64,000 nucleotides of DNA. It comes from DASXZH01 sp036502005 (GTDB lineage: Bacteria; Armatimonadota; Fimbriimonadia; Fimbriimonadales; Fimbriimonadaceae). The first letter of the stretch is position 1. Every line of letters starts with the position of its first letter. The translations under genes and the position numbers were made by a program. Below, piece by piece: positions 1-8,374 of the stretch. Where the stretch lies: NCBI GenBank assembly GCA_036502005.1, contig DASXZH010000071.1:1-64000 (forward strand), written 5' to 3'. The notes below the pieces were generated by a model. That model saw nothing but the letters and a program-made list of their open reading frames with translations, was not told where the DNA came from and did not search any database.

Positions 1-385
1 GAAGTACAAAACGAAATCGTTCTTCCATTACCGAACACTCCTTCCATGGCATTGACCTTGACCCTCCTAAAGGATCAAGGACACACCATGTGTAACCTAT
101 GTGTCCGGAACAATGTGTAACCTATCTGTCGGAACGCTCAAATAACAACTGCTTTGAAAGGCTTCCTTCCAGCTCTTAAACAATCAGCCCCCTATGGAGC
201 GAGAGACTTCTTGGGATCGATCAGTTTTCAGGCACGAAACGCGCCGGCGGAAAGGCCCGCAAGAACTCTAACACGAGCGGCCCCAGCTTCCATTCGCTCG
301 TCATTCTTCATTTCATAATACTAAGATGTATTGAGTTATTCCGAGTCAAAACACTGGTCCTCATGTCATGTTGTGAGCCACTAAA
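1..385. other. Gene-free left edge
   Basis: No convincing gene is seen here. All frames at the extreme left are closed within about 120 bases and none gives a recognisable protein. The only structure is a pair of direct repeats at 88-135, listed separately. The rest looks like unique non-coding sequence leading to the small membrane protein gene. Confidence 0.5.
88..135. repeat. Two tandem direct repeats resembling an IS end
   Basis: Two near-identical 23-24 base units lie side by side (88-111 and 113-135), each containing TGTGTAACCTAT followed by a TGTC(C)GGAAC block. The second copy differs by one substitution and one missing C. Multiple short repeats of this kind are what transposase-binding ends of insertion sequences look like, but no transposase gene is present in the window, so this would be a terminal remnant or an element extending to the left. 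The family cannot be named from sequence alone. Confidence 0.45.
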
Positions 386-574
386 ATGAAGAAACGCGAA
401 GGCTTCAGAGTGAAACGAGTTCAGCCAGAATCGGAGATTGATCATCCCGAATCGTCTTCAAAGCGTAACTCCAAATACGCGGCAATATTCTATATTGCCC
501 TTGCCGCGCTGATCGGTATTCTCGTGTTCGCACTATGGCTCGAAAACCAACACTCCCACTTCTTAGACAAGTAG
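386..574 (+). CDS. Small single-span membrane protein
   Basis: A 62-residue protein of unknown function. Residues 1-30 are strongly charged (several Lys/Arg, then Glu and Asp), and residues about 31-52 form one hydrophobic helix starting YAAIFYIALAAL, followed by a short polar tail. The positive N-terminal flank suggests an N-in orientation. There is no clear Shine-Dalgarno sequence or TANNNT box before the ATG. An imperfect inverted repeat at 601-648 follows the gene and could serve as its terminator. No family is recognised; it could be a chance frame, but the charge and hydrophobicity pattern argues for a real gene. Confidence 0.5.
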   Translation: MKKREGFRVKRVQPESEIDHPESSSKRNSKYAAIFYIALAALIGILVFALWLENQHSHFLDK

Positions 575-600
575 CGCGACGCTTTGTGATCACGGCTGTC

Positions 601-648
601 GAAACATTTGGGGCAAAGCCGCCTTAAGCTTATAGGCGGGAATGTTTC
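601..648. repeat. Two-part inverted repeat (terminator-like or mobile remnant)
   Basis: The outer arms GAAACATT (601-608) and AATGTTTC (641-648) are exact reverse complements, and an inner pair CCGCCT (619-624) / AGGCGG (634-639) encloses a nine-base loop. The inner hairpin could end transcription of the small upstream gene, although no long T-run follows. The nested outer arms are unusual for a simple terminator. Confidence 0.45.
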
Positions 649-720
649 TGGGCGAGACCGGGGATTCATTTTAAGTTAAGCAGGAACCGTCTCTTCAAAC
701 CCCTCATTTTTGAAGTTTAC

Positions 721-773
721 AGATTTTCAGTCCTAAGAAGGACTCGGGGGTTCGAGTCCCTCCGATGGCGCCA
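721..773 (+). tRNA. 3' half of a class II (serine-type) tRNA, 5' half missing
   Basis: The segment contains a long variable arm AGTCCT-aaga-AGGACT (729-744), a T stem GGGGG/CCCTC around the loop TTCGAGT (751-757), the 3' acceptor strand CGATGGC (763-769), discriminator G and an encoded CCA (771-773). A discriminator G with a long variable arm is characteristic of bacterial tRNA-Ser. A matching 5' acceptor strand (GCCATCG) and D arm are absent in the preceding 300 bases, so this is not a functional tRNA. Such 3' halves are typical attachment-site scars of elements that integrate into tRNA genes. Confidence 0.6.
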
Positions 774-926
774 ATCTCAACCTCACAGCACTAGAGCGCA
801 AAGGGATAGGCAAACTACATGGTAACATCGAGCCAACAATCCCAAGTAGTAATCAAGGGATTCATTTGGATCTAAAGATTAAAAGCGCAAGGCTTCAGCC
901 GGCGCCAAATTGAACGAGGAAACACA

Positions 927-2768
927 ATGATGTTGAAAAATTTGATACGCCACGTAGCGGTCGTTTTGGCCGCCGTCGGCATCCTTGCGGCAGCACAAGC
1001 CCAAGAGAAATTCCATCTCAAGGTGCTTTATGCAGGCGTACAGAACGACGCTCGAACGCCAGAGTTTATGGACTTTCTGCAGCAGCACTTCGACAAAGTC
1101 GGGTTCGCTCCCTACTCAGAGTTCAAGCCGGAAATGGCCGATGGCTACAACGTCGTCATTTTTGACGCGGCAGCGCATCCGACCGCACTGAGAATAGGCC
1201 TCCCGAAGGCCCCCGTGCTTCCCCCGACCTACGATCGCGCCACCCTTCTCATCAGTGGCGGCGGCATCATGGTTGCCGAGAATTTAAAGCTTAAACTCGA
1301 TTGGCTGTGAATGTGTTTAGAAGGATGGGCCCACGGGTTGGCGCCTCAAAACACAATTTTTAATTCACCACTTCCGGTCGACATCAAGTATACAGATCGT
1401 CCGACTCCAACGGCCTATGCGGCCATTCAGCCGCCTAACTCCTTGCCCAAAACGCTGCCCATGTGGCGCGTGCTGGAAAAAGACGGGACCGACAAGTCCT
1501 CCGGCCTAAGCTATGGCGTAGTTGCCAGTGGCAAAGGCTTCCTCGATTCGCCCGACACTGAGGTTATCTCGAGCGGCGTTAACGAAAAGGGGATCGACGC
1601 CGTCGCTATCGGCCGTCAGGGCTCATTCATGTTCTGGGGCTTCGAATCAGGACCCAAAAACATGACCCCCTCCGGACGCAATGCTTTTCTAAACAGCATC
1701 GTCTACATCTCCAAGTTCGACCACGCTCCCGTTCTCGTTCACAAGGTGGCCGAGTCGCGCGATTGGACGATAGCTCGCGTCAACTACGAGCAAAACCTTA
1801 GCGGCAAAGCCGGCTACGAGCAGAGCCTTGAGCAACATGCGTCGCTTGAGAAGATGGCTGACGAGTACAGAAACAAGGCCAAAACCCAAAAGCTGACGGA
1901 CAACGAGGAGTCCTTCGTCCGCATGGCTGACAATGAGAAACCTCAGACCTACGAGGAATATTTGAGCGAACAGAAGAAATCGCTTTCACGGATGTTTCCC
2001 GCTCCGATCTTAACGCAGTGCGGAAGCAATCCGCAGGCCCTTAGAGACTATTACAAAGCCAACTACAAGTACCTTATGCCGTCCGGGCCGTATGCGACCA
2101 TAGCGGATGAGGATTGCAAGGCGCTTGGCATTGGCAATAACGACGTGCGGCTCCTCGACAAATGCGTGGACATGGACAGCAAGGGAGAAGATAAGGATCG
2201 AGCTCTGCGCATTCTTCACCGGTACACCACCGTAGATTTCGCCACTGCCGGTGAATGGCGGGCCTGGCTGAATGAGAACCGCTCACATCTATTCTTCTCC
2301 GATGTGGCAGGCTACAAGTTCCTTTCCAACAAGCCGATGGTGGCGGCTGCCGCCGTTTCCAAAGAGCAGAAACTGGTGGTGACGCAAGATAATCCGGTCG
2401 CCTTCGGCGCTTCCGCGACTTGTAGCGGAAGCGTCGTTACCCTCAAAGTAAATATGGCCTTGATGGACGGTTGGCACATCTACGCAAGCGCGCCGGAAAA
2501 CAGCGCTTACATAGTGACCAAGATGGACGCCGAACTTCCAAAAGGAGCCACCTTTGAGGGTGACTGGAGCAGACCGATCGAGAAGCTCTTTGAACCGGGA
2601 GTCATGATTATCGAGGGGAGCGCCGTGTTTAGCCGAAAGGTCAAGTTCCCTGCGGGGCTAACCGGATCGGTGACGATACCGGTTACGCTTTCGTGGCAAA
2701 CCTGCGACCGGGAGCGGTGTCTACCCCCCGACAGCAAGACGTTCAACGTCACCGTGGCGCTGAACTAG
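927..2768 (+). CDS. Secreted two-domain redox-like protein with an in-frame TGA (selenoprotein candidate)
   Basis: Two consecutive open stretches (127 and 485 codons) lie in exactly the same frame and are separated only by TGA at 1308-1310 (codon 128); the frame is otherwise intact over 613 codons. Residues 1-25 form a signal peptide ending AAAQA. The first two thirds resemble a ThuA/amidotransferase-like fold (weak call). The last 110 residues match the DsbD-alpha (N-terminal DsbD) domain, including SWQTCDRERCLPP with its cysteine pair. The TGA is followed by Met-Cys, so a Sec would give a UxC redox pair. The start follows a GAGGA at about 916-920. The alternatives are a recent nonsense mutation, a sequencing error, or reinitiation at the ATG touching the stop. 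Other genes here use TGA as a normal stop. No selenocysteine machinery lies in the window. Confidence 0.6.
1308..1346 (+). promoter_or_regulatory. Possible selenocysteine recoding site: TGA plus weak hairpin
   Basis: Downstream of TGA 1308-1310 an imperfect hairpin can form: AGG (1322-1324) with CCT (1344-1346), and GCC (1329-1331) with GGC (1340-1342), leaving the apical loop CACGGGTT with guanines and uridines. Spacing and a G-containing loop fit the general layout of a bacterial SECIS element, but the stem is short and asymmetrical, so support is weak. Confidence 0.25.
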
Positions 2769-2772
2769 CGAG

Positions 2773-2794
2773 AGCCGGGCTTGTTAGCCCGGCT
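2773..2794 (+). terminator. Hairpin after the TGA-interrupted gene
   Basis: A perfect nine-base stem AGCCGGGCT (2773-2781) / AGCCCGGCT (2786-2794) with loop TGTT begins five bases after the stop codon of the preceding gene. It is followed by ATTCTT rather than a long T-run, so termination may be partial. Confidence 0.6.
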
Positions 2795-3022
2795 ATTCTT
2801 AGCCGTTTCGAAGTGTTTAGATTTTGTGGTGTCGCTGGTCGCGACGGGCCCAATTGTAACCCCTCCAGCTTCGTTGGTTCCCCTTCCGCTCGTACCTCGC
2901 TAAAGGGGGCACCATTTTAAAATCGGCTTTTCAAAATAGCCCCAGAACCAAGATTGAAATTTTACGGCCGTATCCTCGGTGTATAGTTGAGTGGTGACAC
3001 GAAGACGTAGCTGGGTGCATAC

Positions 3023-3469
3023 ATGAATCCCACCTGGTCTGTGCGAGTTCGCACAGAATCGAAAGGGACGTCGGTCGCTTACGCTCGCAATCACCGCATC
3101 TCGGCTGGGCCGCCCCTAAGTTTCGAACCCAAAGATGCCTTGCCATGCGGCATTGAGCTCATGCTAGCCGCCCTCGGCGCGGATATTCTTTACAACCTCA
3201 GCGCCCTCCTTTCAAAAAAACGCATCGAGATCGACGATGCCGAGCTCACCCTCACATGCCGGCTCCAGAACGCGCTCGCCCACCTGGGTGTCATCGGCGA
3301 AGAGGGCGCGCCCTACGCCGAAAGCATCGAAGGAGTGCTCTATCTCGCCGCCTCCCCCTCCGCATCAGAACTTGAAGCTCTGCTTGCGGAGAGCCTTACC
3401 AAGGCCCCAACCTATCTCACCCTCGCGCGGGCCACGAAAATTAGTCTGCGCCTAGCCAAAACCGGCTGA
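3023..3469 (+). CDS. OsmC/Ohr-like family protein
   Basis: A 148-residue cytosolic protein with the OsmC layout: an N-terminal beta region, a central helix PCGIELMLAALGAD, and a C-terminal segment LTKAPTYLTLARATKISLRL typical of the fold. Family members reduce organic peroxides using two cysteines. Here the usual cysteine in the central-helix AALG region is Ala/Gly-rich, so peroxidase activity is doubtful and another thiol or persulfide-linked role is possible. It is the first gene of a co-directional block; the acyl-CoA-dehydrogenase-like gene starts 13 bases after its stop. That neighbourhood with a core-MetE protein suggests a sulfur or one-carbon theme, which is inference. Confidence 0.75.
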   Translation: MNPTWSVRVRTESKGTSVAYARNHRISAGPPLSFEPKDALPCGIELMLAALGADILYNLSALLSKKRIEIDDAELTLTCRLQNALAHLGVIGEEGAPYAESIEGVLYLAASPSASELEALLAESLTKAPTYLTLARATKISLRLAKTG

Positions 3470-3481
3470 ACAAAACCAAAC

Positions 3482-4633
3482 ATGTACCAACTCAACACTC
3501 GTCAAGAAGAAATCGTAAATCAGGCCGGCACCATCGCGGACAATGTCATCGGGCCAAACGCGGCCGCTGTGGACCGGGAAAGCCGGTTCCCCACCGAATC
3601 AATGGAGGCTCTCCGATCAGCCGGATTACTCGGGCTTACCGTTCCTGCCGAACATGGCGGAATGGGCGAACCGATCCGAACCGGCTGCGCCGTGCTTGAT
3701 GAGATAGCTCAGCGAGACGCTTCCGTCGCCATGATTTTTCTCATGCACCTGTGTGGGTTGGCCTGTTATGCTTCGAATCCAGAAGCGGCGGGGCAGTTTC
3801 TTCGAGACGCCGCTGCCGGTAAGCATCTCACCACCCTTGCCTTTAGCGAAAGGGGCTCGCGCAGCCATTTTTGGGCGCCCGTCAGCCAGGCTCAGACAAA
3901 AGATGGAAAAGTTGTCATCAATGCAGAAAAATCGTGGGTCACTTCTGCCGGCTTCGCGGATGGGTATGTGGTTTCAAGCCGCTCGCCAGGGGCAACCGGC
4001 ATCGTTGAGAGCACTCTCTATCTTGTGCTCAAAGGCGACCCAGGAGTTGCAGTCGACGGGGCGTGGGATGCTCTTGGAATGAGGGGTAACGCGAGTGCGC
4101 CGGTAAGGCTTTCGGATTGCACGTTAGATGCCGGTCGCGCTCTCTGCGAAGATGGCAAGGGGTACGAGGCAATGGTCAATATCGCGCTTCCCGTTTTTCA
4201 ACTTGGGAACGCCGCCGTGTCGATTGGAATTGCGGAAGCGGCCATCGGGGCGGTAACACGGCATCTTACCGCCAAGAAATTCGAGGAATCGAACACTAAA
4301 CTTGCGGATCTTCCCAATCTGAGGGCGCGACTTGCCCAGATGAGGATCGAAACGGACAAGGCCCGCGCCCACCTGGCATCCGCCGTAACCGCCCTCGAGA
4401 ACCCCGGCCCCGCCACCATGCTCATGTTGTTAGAATCGAAGGCTTCGGCCTCGGATGCCGCGCTTAAAGTTACCGATCTAGCGATGCTGGCATGCGGCGG
4501 GGCGGCCTTCAGCAAGCACCTCACCGTCGAGCGGAATTTCCGCGATGCTCGCGCCGCCAGCGTAATGGCGCCGACCACCGACGTGATACATGATTTCATT
4601 GGCCGCGCGCTTTGCGGTATGGAGCTGTTTTAA
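3482..4633 (+). CDS. Acyl-CoA dehydrogenase family flavoprotein
   Basis: A 383-residue protein with the complete acyl-CoA dehydrogenase fold: an N-terminal helical domain with GLTVPAEHGG, a middle beta domain (TLAFSERGS; KSWVTSAGFADG), and a C-terminal helical domain ending RDARAASVMAPTTDV followed by IGRALCG. The fold binds FAD and catalyses dehydrogenation, or, in DszC/SfnB-like branches, oxygen-dependent attack on sulfur compounds. The substrate cannot be read from sequence. The neighbours are not fatty-acid genes: the stop TAA overlaps the ATG of a PhnD-like protein, and a core-MetE gene follows. Translational coupling suggests the three act together, plausibly on an organosulfur or methylated substrate. 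Confidence 0.85.
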   Translation: MYQLNTRQEEIVNQAGTIADNVIGPNAAAVDRESRFPTESMEALRSAGLLGLTVPAEHGGMGEPIRTGCAVLDEIAQRDASVAMIFLMHLCGLACYASNPEAAGQFLRDAAAGKHLTTLAFSERGSRSHFWAPVSQAQTKDGKVVINAEKSWVTSAGFADGYVVSSRSPGATGIVESTLYLVLKGDPGVAVDGAWDALGMRGNASAPVRLSDCTLDAGRALCEDGKGYEAMVNIALPVFQLGNAAVSIGIAEAAIGAVTRHLTAKKFEESNTKLADLPNLRARLAQMRIETDKARAHLASAVTALENPGPATMLMLLESKASASDAALKVTDLAMLACGGAAFSKHLTVERNFRDARAASVMAPTTDVIHDFIGRALCGMELF

Positions 4634-5439
4634 TGGAACCAACCCGAGTCGGGGCTGTCCTTTACGATCCAAAGGTTTCCACCATCTGGCAAATCATTCG
4701 GGACTTCTTCGAAGCCAACAAGTGTCCGATGGATGTCTCGTTCTACAGCACCTACGAACTGCAGGTCGAGTCGATGTTGCGCGGCGAGATCGACGTCGCT
4801 TGGAACTCCCCACTCGCCTGGCTCGATTCGCAACGGCAGAGTGGAGGTAAATGCAGGGCGATTGCCATGCGAGACACAGACCGCGACCGGGTTTCCCATC
4901 TGATCGTCCGCGCCGACGGCCCGGAAAAGGTTGAGGACGTCAAAGGGAAGACATTCGCAACCGGAGCCAAAGACTCGCCCCAGGCGAAGCTGATTCCAAT
5001 CGGACTTCTGCAGCGGGAAGGCTTAGAGCCCGAGCAAGACTTCACCGTTAAACGCTTCGATGTACTGGTAGGTAAACACGGGGACCACATCGGAGGCGAG
5101 AAAGACGCGTTCGAATGCCTGCGCGCGGGCGACGCCGACGTGTGCGCCATGCTCGACTTGAACTGGCAGTCTTGGAGCGCCGACGGAACCATCGATCCCA
5201 ACCGGTTTCGCATTTTGGCGACCACCGATCGCTTCGACCATTGCGTGTTCACCGTTCCCGAGTCGTTCTCCGAGGAGCGCGAGCAACCCTGGCTGGAAAC
5301 CCTCTATTCGATGTCCTACGAGAATCCGGACCACCGTGAAATGATGGATTTGGAAGGCCTGAAGGAGTGGCTACCGGGGCGGACCTCTGGGTTCGCGGCA
5401 CTCGCCGATGCGACGAAACGGCAGGGATTCTTTTCGTGA
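4633..5439 (+). CDS. PhnD-like substrate-binding protein without signal peptide
   Basis: A 268-residue protein of the phosphate/phosphonate periplasmic-binding superfamily, with typical segments such as DVAWNSPLAWL, the VEDVKGKTFATGAKDS phosphate-loop region and FECLRAGDADVCA. The ATG at 4633 overlaps the preceding stop (TAATG), which fixes the start and leaves no room for a signal peptide or lipobox. The protein therefore appears cytosolic, and no ABC permease or ATPase is adjacent. Its stop overlaps the GTG start of the core-MetE gene. It is likely a soluble ligand carrier, sensor or catalytic derivative of the fold rather than a transport component. Confidence 0.8.
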   Translation: MEPTRVGAVLYDPKVSTIWQIIRDFFEANKCPMDVSFYSTYELQVESMLRGEIDVAWNSPLAWLDSQRQSGGKCRAIAMRDTDRDRVSHLIVRADGPEKVEDVKGKTFATGAKDSPQAKLIPIGLLQREGLEPEQDFTVKRFDVLVGKHGDHIGGEKDAFECLRAGDADVCAMLDLNWQSWSADGTIDPNRFRILATTDRFDHCVFTVPESFSEEREQPWLETLYSMSYENPDHREMMDLEGLKEWLPGRTSGFAALADATKRQGFFS

Positions 5440-6647
5440 GCGCAGAGAAGACCCCACTCTTTCCCGTTACCACGGTCGGGAGCTTTCCCCGATCTCCTGA
5501 ACTCCTTAAAGCACTAAAGGCAAGGCGCAAAGGCACTCTTGCCCAGGCGAAATTCGACGATGTCGCGGATCGTGCCGTCGTCGAGATGCTAGCTCTCCAA
5601 GAGCAGGCAGGGATCGACATCGTCACCGATGGCGAACAGCGGAGGGACAACTTTTACTCGTTTGTGGCCGAGAAACTCGACGGCGTGCAGATCATGACCT
5701 TGGCCGAGATGCTGGACTACGTCGAAGATAAGGCGAGCTTTGAAAAACTTCTGCAAACCTTGGACGTGCCTGCTTACTCGATCAGCAACCCCACCTGCGT
5801 TGGCCGCCTTGCCCAGCGGCTGCCCCTAGCAACTGACGAGCTTAAGTTCACCAGGGCTCACACCAATAAGCCTATAAAAGTCTCGCTTCCGGGCCCGTAT
5901 CTGCTGACCCGGGCAATGTGGCTGCCCGAAATCACGGGGAAGTTCTATGCAGACAAGGAAGAGTTGGGAGGCGAAGTGGCAGCCCTTCTCCATCGAGAGG
6001 CTGAAGAACTCTGCGCCGCGGGTGCAGAGTTCATCCAATTCGATGAGCCCGTGCTGACGGAGCTGGTTTTTTCACAAGGCCAAACCCGGACCTTTATGTG
6101 CGCCGCGCTGGCGGCAAGAAACGACCCAGCGGAAGAACTCGCTTTCGCAGTCGATTTAATCAATCGGGTAGTAACCGGACTCCAAACGAGAGTCGGATTG
6201 CATGTCTGCCGCGGGAACTGGAGCCGCGATGAGACGACCCTTTTGAAGGGTTCCTACGCCCCCCTAAAGGGTTATTTCGAGGAGCTAAACGTGGACCAAT
6301 TGGTGCTTGAATATGCGACGCCACGAGCGGGCGACCTCATGCCATTTGGCTCAAAAGAGTTAGGCCTGGGGGCTGTAAATCCGAGATCCGACGAAGTTGA
6401 GACGCCGGAAGAAATCGTGGCACGGGTGGAAGAGGCAATGGAAAGCGTGCCTAAAGATCGAATCTTCCTTAATCCGGACTGCGGATTCGGCACGTTCGCG
6501 GCGAGGCCTATGAACGACCTGCCCGTAGTCGAAGCGAAGTTGGGCAGCCTTGTAGAGGCCGCCCAGCGGTTACGGGACCGGTATTCAGCCGAAAAGCGAT
6601 TTACTGCTTCAGAAGAGTCTCGGTTACCGGGCTCCCAGAAAAGTTGA
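5436..6647 (+). CDS. Core-MetE type (cobalamin-independent) methionine synthase-like protein
   Basis: A 403-residue protein equal to the catalytic half of MetE: VTTVGSFPRSPELL at the N-terminus, QEQAGIDIVTDGEQRRD, the FIQFDEPVL strand, HVCRGNWS (zinc His and Cys) and the C-terminal NPDCGFGT (zinc Cys). The N-terminal folate-handling half of full-length MetE is absent. Short core-MetE families are known to act as folate-independent methionine synthases with other methyl donors. The GTG at 5436 overlaps the TGA of the upstream gene (GTGA), which sets the start. The 3' end overlaps a convergent lipoprotein gene by 47 bases. The methyl donor is unknown; the coupled flavoprotein and binding protein may supply it. 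Confidence 0.85.
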   Translation: MSAEKTPLFPVTTVGSFPRSPELLKALKARRKGTLAQAKFDDVADRAVVEMLALQEQAGIDIVTDGEQRRDNFYSFVAEKLDGVQIMTLAEMLDYVEDKASFEKLLQTLDVPAYSISNPTCVGRLAQRLPLATDELKFTRAHTNKPIKVSLPGPYLLTRAMWLPEITGKFYADKEELGGEVAALLHREAEELCAAGAEFIQFDEPVLTELVFSQGQTRTFMCAALAARNDPAEELAFAVDLINRVVTGLQTRVGLHVCRGNWSRDETTLLKGSYAPLKGYFEELNVDQLVLEYATPRAGDLMPFGSKELGLGAVNPRSDEVETPEEIVARVEEAMESVPKDRIFLNPDCGFGTFAARPMNDLPVVEAKLGSLVEAAQRLRDRYSAEKRFTASEESRLPGSQKS

Positions 6648-7059
6648 CCACCGCCGAGAGCTTCGTCGAAGTAGTCAACGTCATCGCGTAGCTGTAATTG
6701 CCCTGGCCCATGTTGCTCACAAAGTTAACATTCGAGCCGGATAGGGACCACGTGCCAGTGTCGGCCATGTTCCCCGTGATCGAATAAGTCATATTTGAGT
6801 TCAGAACCAGCAGGTCATTCGCGCCGCAAGTGTCCGTGGTTCCTCCGCCCATATCAATCTGCCCGGGGCAAGCGGAGGAATTCCCATTGCCGCTAATGTT
6901 TGAATCCTTCCAAGTTCCGGTGAGTTGGGCAACGGTCAGACCTCCGCCGCCTCCGTTTCCGCTGGTGCCGCCAGTGTTTGTCGTCCCGCTGGAACCGCCG
7001 CAGCCAGATAACGCCAAAACTAGGACTCCGGTCGAAACGTTAAGAATTCTTTTTATCAT
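6601..7059 (-). CDS. Small lipoprotein with lipocalin-like C-terminal region
   Basis: A 152-residue predicted lipoprotein. The frame is open further upstream, but the ATG at 7059 gives a proper signal (MIKRILNVSTGVLVLALSGC) ending in lipobox LSGC. A Gly/Ser/Thr linker follows, then a compact domain starting LTGTW and rich in alternating beta strands, as in small lipocalin-like or copper-resistance-type lipoproteins. Function is unknown. It is convergent with the core-MetE gene, overlapping its last 47 bases. Cleavage would leave the protein anchored to a membrane, most likely facing the periplasm. Confidence 0.7.
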   Translation of the reverse strand: MIKRILNVSTGVLVLALSGCGGSSGTTNTGGTSGNGGGGGLTVAQLTGTWKDSNISGNGNSSACPGQIDMGGGTTDTCGANDLLVLNSNMTYSITGNMADTGTWSLSGSNVNFVSNMGQGNYSYAMTLTTSTKLSAVVNFSGSPVTETLLKQ

Positions 7060-7218
7060 AAAGCCCCAGACGAACGGCCTTACCCAATAAGTTTCGCCTA
7101 ACGGGTTTACAACTTCAACTACAGGTCCGGGTATGGCTTGCGACTCGTAAACTCTGGCTGCCGTGTGACCAGCGCAGGTCCAAAGGCGTCCAACACGGTT
7201 GTGCAAACGGGTGCCCCA

Positions 7219-8259
7219 ATGAGATACGTGCCCCGCTTCTTTACAGCGCATCGGAAGCACAGCAATACGCGGGCAATTTGCTGGCCGGTAGGAGCAGCCA
7301 TGGCACTCTTTCTTTGCCTTGCCACAAGCGCCCAGTGCCGCTCGCATTCCGAGCAGCCAAGGTTCCGTCTCCACTTTCCACCCGAGAACGGCGTTGTCTA
7401 CGGGCGGCCCCATGTCTTAGTGATCTTTGATATCATTGGACTCTTTGATAAGGTCGAAATAAAACTGGATGGGCGCGTAATTCCAGCATCGGTGTTTACC
7501 TACTGCAGGATATGCGCGGGCGACCACACCGCGATTCTCACTGCCGATGTCCCGTGGGGCGCGACCAAGGGGCATCACAAACTCGCTGTCGAAACGCAAG
7601 AGAGGCCAACGCAAAACGGCGTCGAGGGCTTGAAGGCAACGATTGTCCGCAATTACTCTGTGGACGATACACGCCCCTCTCTTGACGGTCTCACCGGGCA
7701 CATTCTTTTTCCTGATGGCTTCGTAGATTCGACACCATCTCTGATTTTGGGTGGTTCTGTTTCCGATCGGCGAACCCAACATCTGGGGTTCGTTGGCTTT
7801 GCATCGGGTGGCCCCGTGCCGGTTGAGGCCGCCGCAACTGCTGGAGATAGAATCGGGCTATCGTGGAAGGCGCTAATTCACGAACAGCCCGGTCGCTGGA
7901 GCCTCGACGCCGGGCAACTCGAGGGACACACTTTTGGAGCTCTAAGTGTGAAGCTGGAGAACCCCAAGATCGAACTCACGATTGGCTCGCGCGCAGGAAG
8001 TAGCCCCCGTAGTTGGCTGGGTGCATCCTATGTCCTTACCGACATTTTCCGAAAAATCCACGCGAGTGGCACCCTTGCGGACCTGCTCGCCGTTTCCGAG
8101 TTGGTTGCTTTGGAGGGCGAGATTGATGAACGCGGCCGCGCAGATTTCGGGATTACGCTAATGCATCCATACGGCTGGTCGGTTGGCATTTATCGAGTAA
8201 ACGGCGAATTGAAAGCGGCTTGGCGGCTTGGATTGGCGTATCGTTTCCAACCTCGATAA
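7219..8259 (+). CDS. Secreted hypothetical protein
   Basis: A 346-residue protein not assigned to a family. The ATG at 7219 gives a long basic n-region followed by the hydrophobic stretch AICWPVGAAMALFLCLATSAQ, a plausible signal peptide. An internal ATG at 7300 has a better Shine-Dalgarno sequence (AGGAG five bases upstream) but would leave a truncated, uncharged signal, so the start is uncertain. The mature part begins with an Ig-like strand pattern (RLHFPPENGVVYGRP), and the last 60 residues alternate as amphipathic strands ending GLAYRFQPR, which could be beta-barrel-like. It is transcribed away from the lipoprotein gene. Confidence 0.65.
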   Translation: MRYVPRFFTAHRKHSNTRAICWPVGAAMALFLCLATSAQCRSHSEQPRFRLHFPPENGVVYGRPHVLVIFDIIGLFDKVEIKLDGRVIPASVFTYCRICAGDHTAILTADVPWGATKGHHKLAVETQERPTQNGVEGLKATIVRNYSVDDTRPSLDGLTGHILFPDGFVDSTPSLILGGSVSDRRTQHLGFVGFASGGPVPVEAAATAGDRIGLSWKALIHEQPGRWSLDAGQLEGHTFGALSVKLENPKIELTIGSRAGSSPRSWLGASYVLTDIFRKIHASGTLADLLAVSELVALEGEIDERGRADFGITLMHPYGWSVGIYRVNGELKAAWRLGLAYRFQPR

Positions 8260-8338
8260 CGATTGGCTAGAGGCCTCACGATTGCGTTGATACGGGAAAC
8301 ACACAGTTGCAAAAACCTTCTGTTAAAATAAGGTTGCA

Positions 8339-8357
8339 CCAGATTTAGCGAATCTGG
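8339..8357 (+). promoter_or_regulatory. Leader hairpin before the small coupled ORF
   Basis: CCAGATT (8339-8345) and AATCTGG (8351-8357) form a perfect seven-base stem with loop TAGCG. It sits just before a strong Shine-Dalgarno AAGGAGGG (8361-8368), so it may shape translation of the downstream small ORF and hydrolase; it lacks a T-run and is not a convincing terminator. Confidence 0.35.
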
Positions 8358-8374
8358 GACAAGGAGGGAGAGCC

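Larger units (their letters stand above)
575..926. other. Gene-free stretch holding an inverted repeat and a tRNA fragment
   Basis: No protein gene is seen. The stretch contains the inverted repeat at 601-648 and the tRNA 3' half at 721-773. The last 60 bases precede the secreted protein gene at 927, whose ATG is preceded by a purine-rich GAGGA. Confidence 0.6.

Noticed and set aside
1..135. Partial transposase gene at the left edge
   Set aside because: All frames close quickly and show no transposase motif; only the repeats are supportable.
721..773. tmRNA 3' end
   Set aside because: The local variable-arm hairpin and discriminator G fit a tRNA, and no tmRNA 5' end or tag frame is found in the preceding sequence.
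927..2768. Alternative genetic code with TGA as an amino acid
   Set aside because: Many genes here stop at TGA at sensible ends, for example OsmC at 3469 and the PhnD-like gene at 5439, so TGA is a normal stop.
3626..4599. Long minus-strand frames over the acyl-CoA dehydrogenase gene
   Set aside because: They are shadows of a strong plus-strand gene and encode no recognisable protein.
7300..8259. Start of the secreted hypothetical protein at 7300
   Set aside because: Better Shine-Dalgarno, but the signal would lose its basic n-region and half of its hydrophobic core; kept as an alternative only.
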